Origin: Reticulitermes lucifugus
Taxonomy: Eukaryota > Arthropoda > Insecta > Blattodea > Rhinotermitidae
Length of the DNA stretch: 64,000 nucleotides
Direction of reading: 5' to 3'
NCBI GenBank assembly: GCA_026260175.1
Contig: JAKCWW010000064.1
Coordinates: 81,479 to 145,478 of the forward strand
Shown here in pieces: positions 22,659 to 35,805 of this stretch. Each line of letters starts with the position of its first letter. The stretch's first letter is position 1. Position numbers and translations under genes: made by a program. The notes under the pieces are model-generated. The model did not search any database. It had not been told where the DNA came from and saw only the letters and a program-made list of their open reading frames with translations.

Positions 22659-25600
22659 TTTAAGAACAGGGTTGTGGGGAGAACCCAACCCACTTTCCTC
22701 ACATTTCTAGGGACGGCGAAGTTACCAACAAATACAAATTTATAATTACGCAATTCAATGTGTTTCTTTGCACGTTTCCAACAGTGAAGGTTCAGATTAT
22801 GCTAACGGCATCCATCAGGTACAACAAAAAAGTTTCGCACTGCTCTCGTGTTTGCAACTGCTAACATCGCCGACGTTACACTCAACACCTCACTAAATCA
22901 CGCATGAGCCTACGTTAGCGCGCTAAAGTAACCCCCGCATAAACTGGAGGGTCCGTTTTGTTGCGCATTGCCAAGTACTGCTACGTGCTCTGTCTGAACG
23001 AACCAACATTAGATAGTCACAGTTCCAGCTGGCAACAGCTTTCAAGTTGTGTGTTTGTCGCTAATTACGGGGTCGTGGCCAGTGAAGTATTAGTCACTGA
23101 CAATTCCACTGCAGTTGTGAAAACACAAGAGCAGCAAAATAAGTACCTGATTTCACACAACCAAGCAAGAGAAATACTTCTCCGAAGTGAGAATATGTGG
23201 CAGTGCAGATACTCTCGTACGCAGCGCAGGCCTCTTCTTAGCGAGACGAAAACTGACATTTAATGGCGCACGAAATAAGTTCCGTTCACCAGCAAAGAAA
23301 ACTGTGACCACCACGGCAGAGTTTGAAACAGTGCTTCAGTTTCACAAATACATGGGCGGGGGGGATTCTAAGAGATGGTGGTGCAGTTTAAGAGGAAATT
23401 TACCCATATCGCCACAGTTCCGGCGCGGTTCATTTCTTCTGCTCGTCTTCAGAAAAATTTTTAAATTTTAATAAAGCAAAGCCTAGAGCGCCACGAACAA
23501 TTAGCCTACATTTTAATCAAATAACACATATGTAGGCCTATGCATATGTAAGCCTACGAAACAACGCTGTACTTCCCTGAATAATTATCAACAACAGAGT
23601 TGGGTATTGGCGTAACTTCGTTGATAAAACGGAAAAAAGTAGGCTTAACGATGGACGTACCTGCTTGCTTCCTCGTCGCGGGTTTACAGAGTTGCGAAAA
23701 GCGACTATTAGCTTGTCACGTCTGTCCGCCCGCATGGGACACTCGGCTCCCACTAGACGGATTTTCATGAAATTTCATATTTGAGTACTTCGAAAATCTA
23801 TCGAGAAAATTCAAGTTTCATTAAAACCGAACAAGAATAATGGGTATTTTACATGAAGATCTATGTACATTTATATCTCCCTGAATTCTTATTAAATGAC
23901 AAATGTTTCAGACAATAGTAGCAGAGAAAATCAACGCACATTTTATGTTGAATAACTTTTTTTTTCTCTCTCTCTCTTTTTTCTCTCGATAATCGTGCCC
24001 TTCATGAGGTAATGTGGAAAATATGGCAGAGCCGGACAGGCCACAGATGATATAACACGGCGCATGCGCTTTGTATGCTGGATAACTAAGGCTACAAACA
24101 CACTCGGAATATGTAATATTTATTCCTTTTCCACGGAAACAATGGTTACGCGAACGTGTCTGTGTTACGTTTTGTCTTGTCACACTTTTATTACAGCTAG
24201 AATCGCTTACCGAATTTCATCCGCGCTCGAACTTGAAGTTGTTTTTCGTGGTTGAATTCACGGCAATGTGCAAATTACATGTACACCTACGTAAACAAAA
24301 GTCTGACCCACACATTATAAAGCGACCATCCCGAAATCCATCTTATTTCTGTATGTCAAGCATGGGTCCTTCAAACACCGATTTTAAACGCTTTCTCTGT
24401 ATTAATATAGTTTGAAGCTACATACAAACAAGCGCACCTTTCATCATATACTGAAGAACAGGAATGTTCTGGAATAATGCAAACAACAGTCATGACCCAG
24501 GGTTCCACACACACACCGGACTGCAGGTGTTCGCTAAGGACTCACAGAAGTTCAGTCTCTTGACAGCAGTGCTAACAAGACAGATGGAATGCAGTTACCA
24601 CGTTAACCTAGGGTCGTCCCGTTTTTCATCTCTTCCCGTATATGAGGACTGACCATTAACAGCTACTGCAGTATTAACACAGGAGCAATAATGAACCAGG
24701 CGCACGTGCTCGGTGCCCATCGGTACCCTTCTGGCAACACTAAAACCTAGCAGCTCTGTCTGTCTCTGCCCTACCGCCCTCCAATTCATGTTTTGCTAAG
24801 AGTACAACTGTCGCCTCACCTCACTACAAATACTGACTTCCTGTGTGTTGGTATTACTGACAGTACGAGATTAAGAACAGGCAGCAGGGTGAGGGTGGCA
24901 TGCTTGTAATGCCAAGTGAGCCAAAAGTGTGACAATTAGTAAAAACTGACACATCATGGATCTGGGCCCAATTGTACACACCTGGAATGTGACAGATATT
25001 CATTATCAAAACGCCCATCTAGCAAATTAGAAAATGACACGTCATTCACGTACTACTCTGATGGTCGAGACAGAACGCTGGCTAAACTCGGACACTGCCA
25101 TCACATCCCTTAAGAAGCGAGAATGGAAACAGCACAATGGAAAACAAAGGACAAATTAAACGACTGCAAATTCAAATCTGACAATCTAACAGAATCCTTA
25201 CGACGCCGAATGCAATAAAGCACAACACATTAACTCGGTTAATACGAACTGAAAAGGCACCAGAGACACCATTTCGTAACTCGGCAATCCGTTGTCATAA
25301 AAATGCTCTTACTCTCTTTATTCGTTACTCGTGCAGCTCATTTGTTATTCAAAAACCCGTCGACTGCACAGTTAATTAAACATTTCAAAGCGAAGTTAAT
25401 CTACACTGTACCCATAAAGAGGTTAAGCTCCTACCTTACGCAGTACACAGTCCTGTGTTAATTACAGAGGACAATCACTAATGACGTTTAAGGAACGAAT
25501 CTGTGCTTTCTGTGGGAATCGTATGAAACACAAACACAAACACAATGGTGTGGGCAAAATGCAGTGTCTTACTGTTATAGCAGCTCGTACATACAGCAAC

Positions 25601-28250
25601 CGCCCGTCTTTGAAAGGCTGGAGTGCAAAGTTCACATACGCCTATTTTGAACCTACAGTAATAAATCAACACTACACTCACAAACTAAGAGCAGATTAAA
25701 TCCGGGTAATGACTGGCACCATTCAGTCCTGAATCTTCTGGTTCCCTACCTGAAAGATGTTATATTAAAATGCAAAGAACTGTAATTACGAGTATATTGA
25801 CTGTTTTGTACAGTCCGAAATGTGCTTCTCCCCCCAAACCCGTGAATATATTCTAGGGCGATGATGCTATGGAAACTGGTTGACATGAATGGACCGAGAC
25901 AGGAGAATAAGATGGGCTAGAGTATGTAGCACGCTTGGAAGTAATGTGAAATGCGAGCAAAAGTTTAGATGGAATACCTGAAGAGAGAATAGAGCTCTTG
26001 TAGGTAGCTCAACAAGAGACAGAAAGTAAAACTTATCTCAAATATGAAATATGGTGTGAAGACGAGAAGTAGATTCGTGTGACACATGAGTGTGTCTAGT
26101 GGCGGATTCTTGGGAACACTGCAATGAGTCTTTGGATTATATAAATGGAGGAAAACTTTTGTGTAGCTCGGTGATTATTAGCATCTGAAGAAGGCAGTTT
26201 CATTAATATACTGAGTTGTTTCCCAACAGAGAAAATAACGGCCCGCAAAACTATATGAGTATGTTTCAGAGACTGCCAGTCATTGAGGCCTTTTCAATCA
26301 TTTAACATGGTCGTATAAAAGAGGGCACAGTTATTACTAACTTGACGTATAAGAAAGAAAGACCGGAATGCAGTACCTATTTCACACATCTAATACAGAC
26401 ACGTATTAACCTATATAGCATACGTGAGACAGTGGCACGTAGTTATAAGGCACAGGCTACCGACACACCCATCACGAACGCAGTGGCTTTGTTACCACAA
26501 GAAAGCCATTACCACTTTCTAATCTGACCCATTTCTGCTAAGAATTCTAACTCTTCCACATTTATGGACAAACATTATCACGTATTATGCTCAGGAAACT
26601 GTTTCAATTTCTGCCGTTCGCATATTGGAATCCGGAGAAATCAGATGAGAATCGAAACTATGACGCATTACTCTGCAATACTTCCACTAAAACAGGAGTA
26701 CTACCACACCTGCTAGCCAAAACATTTTGTCCCTGGACGAATTAAGCTACGTCTTATAGAATTTTTTAATCGTCATTCCCAAGTGAAATTTAGTAAAAAA
26801 GGGACATTTCGTTGAATGTTGTATTCTTCATTGTAGAGGGAAATTCTGTTTGTTACGCGAATCTGCGCACAATGACGCCATTCACACTTTAACGGAGGTT
26901 TCTAACTTTACACGTGTGTGTTAATTTTTCTGACTGCAGTTCCTAATAAGAGCTGAATGAGGCATATTTTCGGTATTCAGTCGTGTGACTTGAATTTTAT
27001 TTCCACTTCTGTGTCACGCCGGTATGTGTTAATAACAGTAATGTGTCTTACTAGATTTGCGGTCGGTTCACTCTCAGGTCTCGAAATGGAATACCGCCTA
27101 TGGCAACTATATCTGGGATTACAAACTGGCGACCAGTTACTAGTTCAGAATGTGTCGTACATATTTGGGCCTAACTAGACGGAAAATCACATGCTGTGCC
27201 ATTTGCTGCACCCACGGTTTGAAGCGAAACTGCATATTAGGTGTGCAGATTAAGCAAATTTAATTTACTTTAAAAAAAAGAAGGGTCAGATAGAATGCTT
27301 CGCCGCTCGTCCGGCATCCCATAGGGATGGCTCTGAGGCTACTGATTATGAAGCATGCAACGAACATCCAAAGCCAAACGGCTGTATAATCAATGCATTA
27401 CCTTAACAGGCATACCATATCCCCGGAGAAGTCGATACACACAACTGTTCGTGCGTTTCCTTTTGATGGAACACAATTTCAGGATCGTCACAACAAAAGC
27501 TAAGTTTTCTCTTCCGATGATAATTTGCAGCCAACTGCTGCATTAATTCGTTTTTTTGGTCCATTCTCGATCATCTCATGCCCTCGTTTTGGCAGCAACA
27601 AATAACTTAACAATTCGTCGCGCTAAAGTCAGCCATGTACTCGTATGTAAAGCACCCTTTATGAGTTCATACATGCACGTTTCGGTGCCCTAATCGGCAG
27701 TTTCCACGTCTTCAAAACATCAGTTGCAAAATACGGTACATATCTGACTTACCTCTACTTCGTCTGAGCTGTTAGGACTCGAACTCGCATAGGCATGGTA
27801 AATCATTCAACACCCCGTACGTTCCCCAGTAACTCCACATAACATTTCACGCAACTCACCTTCGTGCCTCCAGCGAGATACGAATGGAAATCTCAAACCT
27901 TTACCTCCCATATACTATAGACAGAGGTCGCGCAATGCAAGCCGCAAATGATGGCGAAGCTCTACGCCGCTCACGTCACATCATTGTCCCAAATCTGTGC
28001 CCGCACAATGCACTATACCGATCCCTGTAACAAGCATTACACTGCGTCCCTAAGCTCTAAAGCGGAACGCAACTAAGGGAGGAATTTTACGTATGGAAAC
28101 GAGCTACATTTATCGTATTATTTACCCAAAATCAGTTTAAAGAAAAGTAGGGCATAAGACGACATCTATCTTATGTAACTGAAGGCTTCCGCCGTGGTCG
28201 TAATGTTAAAATCTTCTGGGTTGTTACCCGGCGTCGTTTTTTGGTGTATG
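22659..28250. other. Unassigned stretch
   Basis: No gene recognised in 5.6 kb. It contains a T/CT-rich tract (23957-23988) and a small imperfect palindrome with TGTAGGCCTATG and ATGTAAGCCTAC arms (23531-23557). A purine-rich segment lies at about 25860-26170. Its longest ORF is 101 codons (22958-23263 plus), with no motif. A box-B-like GAGTTCGAGTCC occurs on the minus strand at about 27778-27789, but no convincing tRNA head surrounds it. Confidence 0.4.
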
Positions 28251-28290
28251 ACCAACGTTTCGGGATCACTTGTTTGTCCCATCTGACGTC
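28251..28290 (-). ncRNA. Hammerhead-like palindromic motif, diverged (copy E)
   Basis: Read on the minus strand: GTCAGAT, then GGGA, an 11-base loop, TCCC, then GAAACGTTGGTC. The GGGA and TCCC arms pair and are followed directly by GAAAC, the same layout as the motif at 42755-42792. The upstream box is degraded (CAGAT for CTGAT). Downstream on this strand the sequence continues AACCCAGAAGATTTTAAC, which I associate with a widespread insect repeat. It is a relic and activity is not expected. Confidence 0.3.
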
Positions 28291-30082
28291 ATGAATGAGA
28301 GGTATCAAAGCTCTCCTAGTCCCGCCATCTGTTTAAAGGTAGGCTTAACATTTTCATATCCGCCCGATTACAGGTGATATGTAATGCGCGAGTAAAGGTT
28401 TACCCTTACAAACCCCAGCCTTTGCAGTGTTCCTTCGTATCTGCATTCCACAAAACGCAACCCGTGAATCTAAATATTCTAAACGCGATATGGATCCACA
28501 GAAAACTCCCTTAGACATACCAAAACGCGTAGGTACCGCACCGAGAATGCTTCTTAATATTCCGTGCCTACGTCAAATGTGCTGCAGTGTGTCGTAAGAA
28601 TGCATACCATGTGTCTCTACCCTGGAGAGGAAGCTACTGACGATATTAAAGTGGCGATAATACGGATGCAAAGAACAAATAAATTATAAGCAACACTTAG
28701 TGAAAATTAAAATTACTTCACTGATCTAAGATTTCGAGTGTGTCGACGGTGCCATTATATCCGTAGAATTTATACTCCTAATCACAAGTGGACACAACCT
28801 CTGTAGCCATGGCATCGACACGACCACCGAAATTTAGGCTCCTTTCCTGTTTCTAACACTTCGTGTAACGTAAAAAAAACTTACTGTTTTATATTTTTCC
28901 TACGGTTCGAAAACGTTTAAGCTGCTTTATAATGTAGTTATATAAGGTTACTTAATATAATTTGGGTGACTTTTTTCACGATAAAAACAATCACGAAGCT
29001 GGCATTCTTAGTTTACCGCATATTGAAGACAAAGGGTTTCAATGTGCACAAAAACGGTACCTTATCGAGATTTTCATTCATTAAACTGTACTTTTATCGA
29101 AATCAAAGGATATATATATATTTTAATCATACACTGACATTCCCACTCCCTGTGCTGCATTTGAGGCTCTGCGCACTGTGGGAGCACCTCCAGAAGAGTC
29201 GGAAGCACTGACGCCTGACCGACATGCCCGATACAGTCCGGTGCGGTATCAAAGACACCACGTGCCAGGAACACTAGCTCATCAGCATAAAATCACATGT
29301 CAACTATTTAGTGTAATCCCTTAGCGAACCACGCAAACTGACTGAAACTTCAACCAGCGGAGTAAACATTTCAGAGGAATTAGAATGTCTGTATCGACCA
29401 GTTTGAACTCAGCGATTCGTGTCTTGCTGTTCGCACGACTTCGGCGTACACATGCCGTAACTCGACTGTAAACACATTGCGAGCGTCTCGACACAGGGAG
29501 ACACGTTCCCACTTGTCTTTCTCAAAACGAGATACCGCTCAATCGAGGGAGTCGAAATAAAACGAGTTCAGGATATATGCCTATAGTAGCAATTGACAAT
29601 ACTAAAGATAGGTCACATTATACTCATTACTCGACTATGACGTGCATGTGCTGGAGAAGAACGCTCCAGTTACCGTTCTTAGAGGTCATGGAAAACCCCA
29701 TCCCCAGTATGAAGTTTAATATCCAATATAGGCCTATTTTGGGGGCACATAATAATGCAATTTGTTGTCAAATTTTGAGCAACCCAAATTTTTCGTTCCT
29801 TGCGTGCTGCCCATATGCGACTCTCAGTGACAGTAAAATTGTGTCTAACGCCCTAAGGCTTTGAATCTCGATCGGAATACCAGCTATCACAAAACTACGA
29901 ATTTCTATCAGCTCATTCGGAAAACTGCAGTGGAGTACTTTAAAGCAGCCACGGCCATTTCCACACGCTTCCAATCTCACCATTCATAAACGCACTACAC
30001 AGAAAAACCAAACAAGGAAGCTCATAAGAGAAAATAGAGCGGAGATGTATTAAATGACATCACGGTGTACAGTGCCGTTCAA
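28291..30082. other. Unassigned stretch
   Basis: No gene recognised. ORFs of 81-95 codons (28966-29211 plus, 29577-29864 plus) have no motif. A CRE-type TGACGTCA lies at its left edge (about 28284-28291). Confidence 0.4.
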
Positions 30083-30083
30083 T

Positions 30084-30100
30084 CATTCATTCATTCATTC
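30084..30100. repeat. (ATTC)n tract, probable LINE 3' tail
   Basis: Four ATTC units on the plus strand, which is (GAAT)n at the 3' end of the minus-strand LINE fragment that follows. Short tandem tails of this kind are typical of non-LTR elements that do not end in poly-A. Confidence 0.8.
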
Positions 30101-30612
30101 CGTAGTCTGTTTTGTGACAGATTCACAGCCTCTTCCAAAGCGAGTTCTCCACACAGTGCGACCTAGTGCTTCCTTTTCAGTTTCCAGTACCCTCTCGTTT
30201 CCTTAAGGTCAACCAGTAGCTGCTCACATCTTCTTCGTCTTCACGTCAGTTCTATCATTCCCTCTATCTTCCTTTAATCACGTGTTTTAGAAGACAGTTC
30301 CCACGCAACATGCAAACAATCTAGGCAGCCTTCCTTCTTCTTATTACATGTAAGATATTCCTTTCCTCCTTGACTATATGTAATACTCCATTTTTCACAC
30401 GGTCGGTACAACTGATCTCCATCCTTCTCCAGCACCACATTTCTGATCTACATTCCGAGGTATCCAATTTTCAGCACCATACAAAGCCATGCTCCAAATG
30501 TAGCACTTTATTAGTTTCTTCCTTATATTATAGTCCAATTTGCTGGTGAAAGTGTCTTCGTTTTGAATGCTGCTTTTGCCACGACAATCCGCAATTTAAT
30601 TTCAAGTGTGCA
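30101..30612 (-). pseudogene. 5'-truncated non-LTR retrotransposon: C-terminal region of the reverse transcriptase ORF
   Basis: On the minus strand, broken frames give LRIVVAKAAFKTKT, then KKLIKCYIWSMALYGAENW, a region equivalent to MWCWRRMEKISWTDRVKNEE, then NILHTI- and WELSSKTRD-like segments. It ends with LVDLKETRGYWKLK and CGELALEEAV-type sequence before the (GAAT)n tail. I recognise this as the conserved C-terminal tail after the polymerase domain (KCYVWSVALYGAETWTLR, then GYWKLKEEALDRTLWRTRFG) of a LINE class very common in insects. Frameshifts and stops are frequent. The polymerase YADD region and the endonuclease lie upstream and are absent, as expected from 5' truncation during target-primed reverse transcription. 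It is inactive. Confidence 0.85.
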
Positions 30613-32248
30613 CCTTGCATGTAGCCGTCATTAAACACGAAGACAACATACTCAGCATGACCAGGCGTCCATGTGTAAAACTAAAACGCCAAAAAAAAAA
30701 ACTTCCGTTTTCGATACCGCAAGTATTTACTGGCAGAACACCTTCGCCCTCCCCCGCGGCAATGACAGTTTCGCAGTGCATAAGCCGATCAGCGTGCTGT
30801 CTTACACAAATGGTATTACAGCTATCGCGAACAATCGAGGCACAGTAATATCACTAAGTAACTTCATCTTTAGAAGGTCCACGCACACTAACAGAGACGC
30901 AATACGTGCAATCACTAATGTACCGCTCAGCCATTGTCATCGAATGCTCAAATTTCAGCAAGATATTACAGGGTTCATCTTTGTGCTAAATACGAATTTC
31001 TGACCTCATTTTGTGTACAACGAAACACACTACCATCTTCCTAAGTCAAAAGGACGGTCGTCACATTCTAGCTGAGTGCTATGCCGACATTATAAAACCA
31101 ACAGCCAAGTTATTAACCTTTATTTGCGAAATGTGACGCTTCCCGTGACATTTCCCGAGCTTCATTACGGTCCGTGAAATGCCAGGCCGAGGATCCCCTG
31201 AGACAAGTCTGCGAGGCAGAGCGGCCCGGGCTACCTGGTTCATATCTGTGTGGGCGAAATCTGAATATCCAACAACAAAAGGTTACACATAACATGAGCA
31301 GGGTGGTGCCTACAGGCTGCCATCGGAGCAGGGAAGATAGTGGCCATTATAAATTAACAATCGTATAATTCAGTTGTCTATTCTTGGCCAATATTTTTGC
31401 CAGTATAAATTACCCACATCGGGAGCACATTTGAAGGCCTACGCCGTCACAGGGTTGTACTTTGACTCCCAATAGCAGTATCACAAAATCCGCAGCTTTG
31501 CAAGAACGGCTTACTAATATTTCCGCTGTAGAGCTCATGCTACAGGCCTATCACTACATGCCTCATTACAAAGGGTTTGCACATCTCATACAAACCATGT
31601 TTGTTGGCCGATCACTACGCCATAATATGCTTCGATACAACGGTTCGCTGATCTCGAACCAGCGATCTGTTTGTAGGCTGGTCACTGTGCTGTAAATTAA
31701 TATACCTAGCTACATCTGGTACCGTGTCAAATGAATAATTAAACAAAGGCATTCTGCACGCTTTCCACGTTCTTATACTGTATGTTATATACAAAAATGC
31801 CCCCAAGAAAACAGGCAATGATTTCGAATTCCTCTGAACACTGAATGACTAGTATTTTAAGAACAGACATCAGGTGCTACTCCGATATTTTGCAAGTCAG
31901 CGCCAAGTATGGAGACGGGGTACCTTCCAACGGAGAGTTCATTCACCTTATCTTGTACATAAGATGATTTAAGAAAAAGTCAATGAAAAGATGTGCCAAA
32001 ATCAGGCAGGAGCGTTCACACTGCCATGCGCTGACCTTTCTTGCTCCGTGTACGAACAGGAATTGAATGACTGGATGCTACCATTGCAGAACTGAGGCAT
32101 AAAACAAGCAGCTGTAAAAACAGTAATTTGTTTCCCACACATTAACTCACAATGCGTTTTTAATCAACAGTTTTCACAGAGTACAAATAAATGCAAACAA
32201 AACAAATAATAAAGTGTAATTAAAAACGTTAATTACCAAAGCACAACA
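30613..32248. other. Unassigned stretch
   Basis: No gene recognised. A 10-base A run lies near 30692-30701. A 110-codon plus ORF (30671-31003) has no motif. Confidence 0.4.
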
Positions 32249-32420
32249 GCCTCGATAGCAAACTAATCGTACATAGTGACTATGAGCTGGACGATCGGAA
32301 CTCGATTCCCAGGAGTACCACCACGTCCACACTGGCTATGGGAGCCCACCTGCCTATGTGAATATATCGGCCACTCTTTCCCCAGCACAAAACGGCCCAA
32401 GTGTAGAGCTGACTACTCAC
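32249..32420 (+). mobile_element. Probable tRNA-derived SINE, family 1-like, diverged
   Basis: Plus strand: GCCTCGATAGCAAACTAATCG (box A-like), TATGAGCTGGACGATCGG, then AACTCGATTCCCAGG (box B-like). The CTATGAGCTGGACG segment matches the head of family-1 copies (CTATGGGCTGGACG at 6211-6245, minus). The body is too diverged to align confidently, so the right boundary is approximate. Confidence 0.5.
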
Positions 32421-33225
32421 CTATATCCTGTGTACAGCATACAAACGCGTGGGGCTATACCTCCACTACTCTACATATCTTAATGGCGTAGTACTCTAAG
32501 CATACATTTATCTTTCATCTTCAACTACCGCATCGCAAGGAAAATCCCAAAATGTTAATTTTCTGTATGTGAAGCATGTCTGAAGTTTGTATCCACCCTA
32601 ATACTAAGATATAATAATGTTCTGAAAGCTTGAAAGCATGTAGTGAGGCGCAGTTCTGATACATGAACGTTGTTTGGTTCACAAACATTCGAATCAGAAT
32701 TCAAATATAAAACGTTATCAATATCCGTTTAGGAGAATGGAGTTCATACATGTTGACATGCCACTTCAAAGCCTCCAGTAAGGACAGGCGTACCCGGGAC
32801 TGCTGCAAACACTTGGAAGCAACTGGTTATAAAGCACGTTTTCTGAAACTGAGCTCTATGAGGTTACAATGTAAAGCAGCGCCTTATGTCGGATAGCTGA
32901 TTGTCTTAAAATTCGTAAGGAAAACATCAAAGGACGCTAGTCTTATGGAACATGCAAGATTTTCATTACATGACGCTGCATACGTCCGACGTAATAGCTG
33001 GCTAGTCTAAACTCTGCAGCTTTCACAGGCACGTTCACAGCGTCGTAACTTGAAAACCCAGTACTTTGAAATTTGAAAACCATGATACTTAATCAGAGAA
33101 GTTGGAGGGAGGTAGAGGCAAAACCGCTTCACTGAATGGAACATCTAACACTTCCTACGATCAGACTTCCGCGTGTAACGACCGGAATAAGCGATGATTT
33201 AATTTTTAACCTACACTGTAGGCAA
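32421..33225. other. Unassigned stretch
   Basis: Nothing recognised and no ORF of note. Confidence 0.5.
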
Positions 33226-33324
33226 GGAAAGGGCAGTAATGAACCTTCTAGGCTTTATTTTTTTACTCGCCGGATGACCAACAGCTTCTCGAGAAGATTC
33301 TTCTCCAAGGAGTTAATTTCTTAG
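33226..33324 (-). repeat. Fragment of abundant pseudo-coding repeat
   Basis: The plus strand shows AATGAACCTTCTAGGCTTTAT, TTACTCGCCGGATGACC, AACAGCTTCTCGAGAAG and AAGGAGTTAATTTC. These match AACCTCCGGGTTTCAT, TTGACTCGCTGAATGCC, TTAGCTTCTCGATGA and ACGGAGTTAACAG of the copy at 2163-2320, with a short internal deletion. Coding orientation is minus. Confidence 0.6.
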
Positions 33325-34156
33325 CACCGTGGCCATACGCCATTAATATTGTTCTTACAGAAGCACGACAAACACATAAAGGAGGCGAATAGAAAAGACA
33401 GAGACATTGGGACAACTAGACCGCGTCTTAAAGTCGCTTGCAAGTGAGCGCGAATTGCGGCGTTCGCAGTCACAGACACGCAGCTAATGGCTCAACGTAT
33501 CTGTACAGCCGAACTACACACTTTGGAGGAACGACCATGATAGTACCTCTGCGTAAAATGACCATAATTTCATTACATTTCATTTCAATTTCCTCGCACC
33601 CGTAAGCCAATGTAATGGAAACAAATGTGCTGGAAACTGTCAAAAGCACGCCCTTTGCTAATTTCAAAAGTACCCAAATTCACCAACTGAAATGCCTCGT
33701 TCCATTGATGTTTACGTGTATATTCGTGCTTTTATTCCATACGGAAACACAAGCACCATTCTGGAACATACTGCGCGGTATACCGGTGACCTCACGTTCC
33801 TTTGAACTTTCCGCGTACCCATTCCTCCCAAAAGAAATATAAGCCATGTTAGCAACGTAGATAGAAGTGCAAAAAATATGAAAATAGAAAATCATAGCCT
33901 TACGTGATTTATTAAAACCGTACACAGGCGAACATACTGCAGTATACTGGTGACCTTAACTTGCATTCACTGCGGCAAAGCATTGCCCACGAATAGGGAG
34001 GCATGGCTGTACTTTACTATGGCAAGTAACAGTAATAATTTGCACTAATAATTTTGACTTTGGTGCTACACATGGGATAAATGCTAGGCCACATCACCGC
34101 GTCGTCTGTAACAGTCAAAGAAATGGTCTTAGTCTTCATGGACACGCTCGTAATAC
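33325..34156. other. Unassigned stretch
   Basis: No feature recognised. Overlapping ORFs of 75 and 81 codons (33615-33925) lie on opposite strands without motifs. Confidence 0.4.
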
Positions 34157-34292
34157 AGGAATGCACAAATATTCCAAAAATCTAGAGGCAGCCATAATAT
34201 TCTAGGCGAAAGAAGAATGACATGAAAAAAGTTCCACACCGAGGACCGACAAATTTTAGGTACCACCGCACAACAGTTGAGCACCCTGCGTT
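34157..34292 (-). repeat. Unnamed ~160 bp dispersed repeat, copy 3
   Basis: On the minus strand it reads GGTGGTACCTAAAATTTGTC, GGTCCTCGGTGTGGAAC, TTTTTTCATGTCATTCTTC, then GCCTAGAATATTATG and TTTTTGGAATATTTGTGCA, with TTCCT after it. It is collinear with 17315-17472 and 48324-48473 but lacks the first GGCGCC block. Confidence 0.65.
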
Positions 34293-34376
34293 TATGTTTC
34301 CGTAGAAGCCAAGGATAGCTCGCGATGTCGTGAGGAGACTAGCAGCAACCAGACAGTGACGCAACACTAAGCACTT

Positions 34377-34414
34377 TTTGGTCGACACGACTCTTTGGTC
34401 GACACGACTCTTTG
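34377..34414. repeat. 17-bp tandem duplication
   Basis: The unit TTTGGTCGACACGACTC is present twice without mismatch (34377-34393 and 34394-34410), followed by TTTG. Confidence 0.95.
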
Positions 34415-34751
34415 AGTACTCAGTGAACCAAGAAGCGCAGCAGCAATCACAAGAACTGCTACGTAACGCAACAGGAGAAGTCGATGGCGCTCAAGTGCAC
34501 GTTACAAAAAGTTACGATGCCAGAAATATGAGCGTGTAACGACGTTATATCAACTATACCGCATCACATAAAGAAATACCGGACAACTGTAAATGGCAAA
34601 GAGTATCGACAGAGTCGTTATGTTTTATAGGAACAGAAAACTGCATGGCACTTGATACGCAAGCCGACATTCAAAAACGGAATTCACAGAGCAAGAAGCA
34701 AGCGTGTTACTCGCCAGAACGCCGCGTCTGTTGTTTCTTTGTTAGAATCAG

Positions 34752-34836
34752 TAAGTTCAGGTACAGCAAAGTGTACCGTACGCGCCATCACGGTTAAGTT
34801 CAGGTACAGCAAAGTGTACCGTACGCGCCATCACGC
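34752..34836. repeat. 43-bp perfect tandem duplication
   Basis: The unit beginning TAAGTTCAGGTACAGCAAAG and ending CGCGCCATCACG occurs twice, at 34752-34794 and 34795-34836, essentially without mismatch. It lies inside a 68-codon plus-strand ORF, which reads across both units in different frames. The identity of the copies points to a recent duplication. Confidence 0.95.
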
Positions 34837-35805
34837 GCTAAAATACAAGACCACGTAGTAAGCACACAACTGCATCACCGTTACTGTACATACATAGCGT
34901 ACAATCGGAGACAAAGTACTAATAAACAGAAGACTGTTAAAATGCCACGTTCTAACTGTATTGCTCCATGCTGTGAAACAAACCAACTCGTTATACAATT
35001 TAATATTAACAAGCACGTTTATCTCATACACATTTCAGTGTTTTGGCATGTCATAACCGAGCGCAACATAAAGCAGCTACAGTACCCGATATGTACTGCA
35101 GCAAGTAGCCTACAGGTATACATCGGTCAGAGGTAATCAGCAATGAGGATTGTACCGGAGAACTATTATAAGTTGCTGCATTCGGCGACCACCTTCAGGG
35201 CTGGCGGCCAGGGGTCACAATCCCATGACCTTTCACCAAATACTGCATATGCCAAGAAAATTAGAATACTGAAAAGGTCAGCAAGGGTTATACACAGTGA
35301 TAATCAAGATGACAGCACTAATAGGTATAACGACGACGATGATAACAACAATAAAAAGGGTAGGGTCTTCAATATGTGAGGCTCTCCCGTGCCGGCTTTG
35401 GTTCCTGACGTTGAAATACTATGCTGTCTGGGGAGATGAGAAATGGTTTATAGTAGATATAAAGCAAGGAAATGGAATTGAAGATATACGTTCTCCAGAA
35501 ATATGAACGATGACACAGGCAAGGGGAAAACGCAAAAATAGGTCTTCTTTAACTATACTGGAAAACCAAGACGTCAACAGGCATATGAGGAACAGATTCC
35601 AAGCAACCCACCCTCATACAGCTTGCGTAATGAAGAGCTCGCAGCACATCAGTGGCACTGACGTAACCTTACAACAACAAATCCTACGCCTTCCACACAA
35701 AGTTCGCCGGTTTGAGTGACTTATAGCCAGCCATACAGAACTGCTACCATTTCCATACAGAATTTTGTCCAACAAGCAGCAACCTCATTTACAGACGATT
35801 ATACT
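34837..35805. other. Unassigned stretch
   Basis: No gene recognised. A short GATGATAACAACAATAA-type simple segment lies near 35336-35356. ORFs of 64-78 codons lack motifs. Confidence 0.4.

Noticed and set aside
27760-27800. Box-B-like GAGTTCGAGTCC on the minus strand, possible tRNA
   Set aside because: No acceptor stem, D-arm or plausible anticodon arm can be folded around it.
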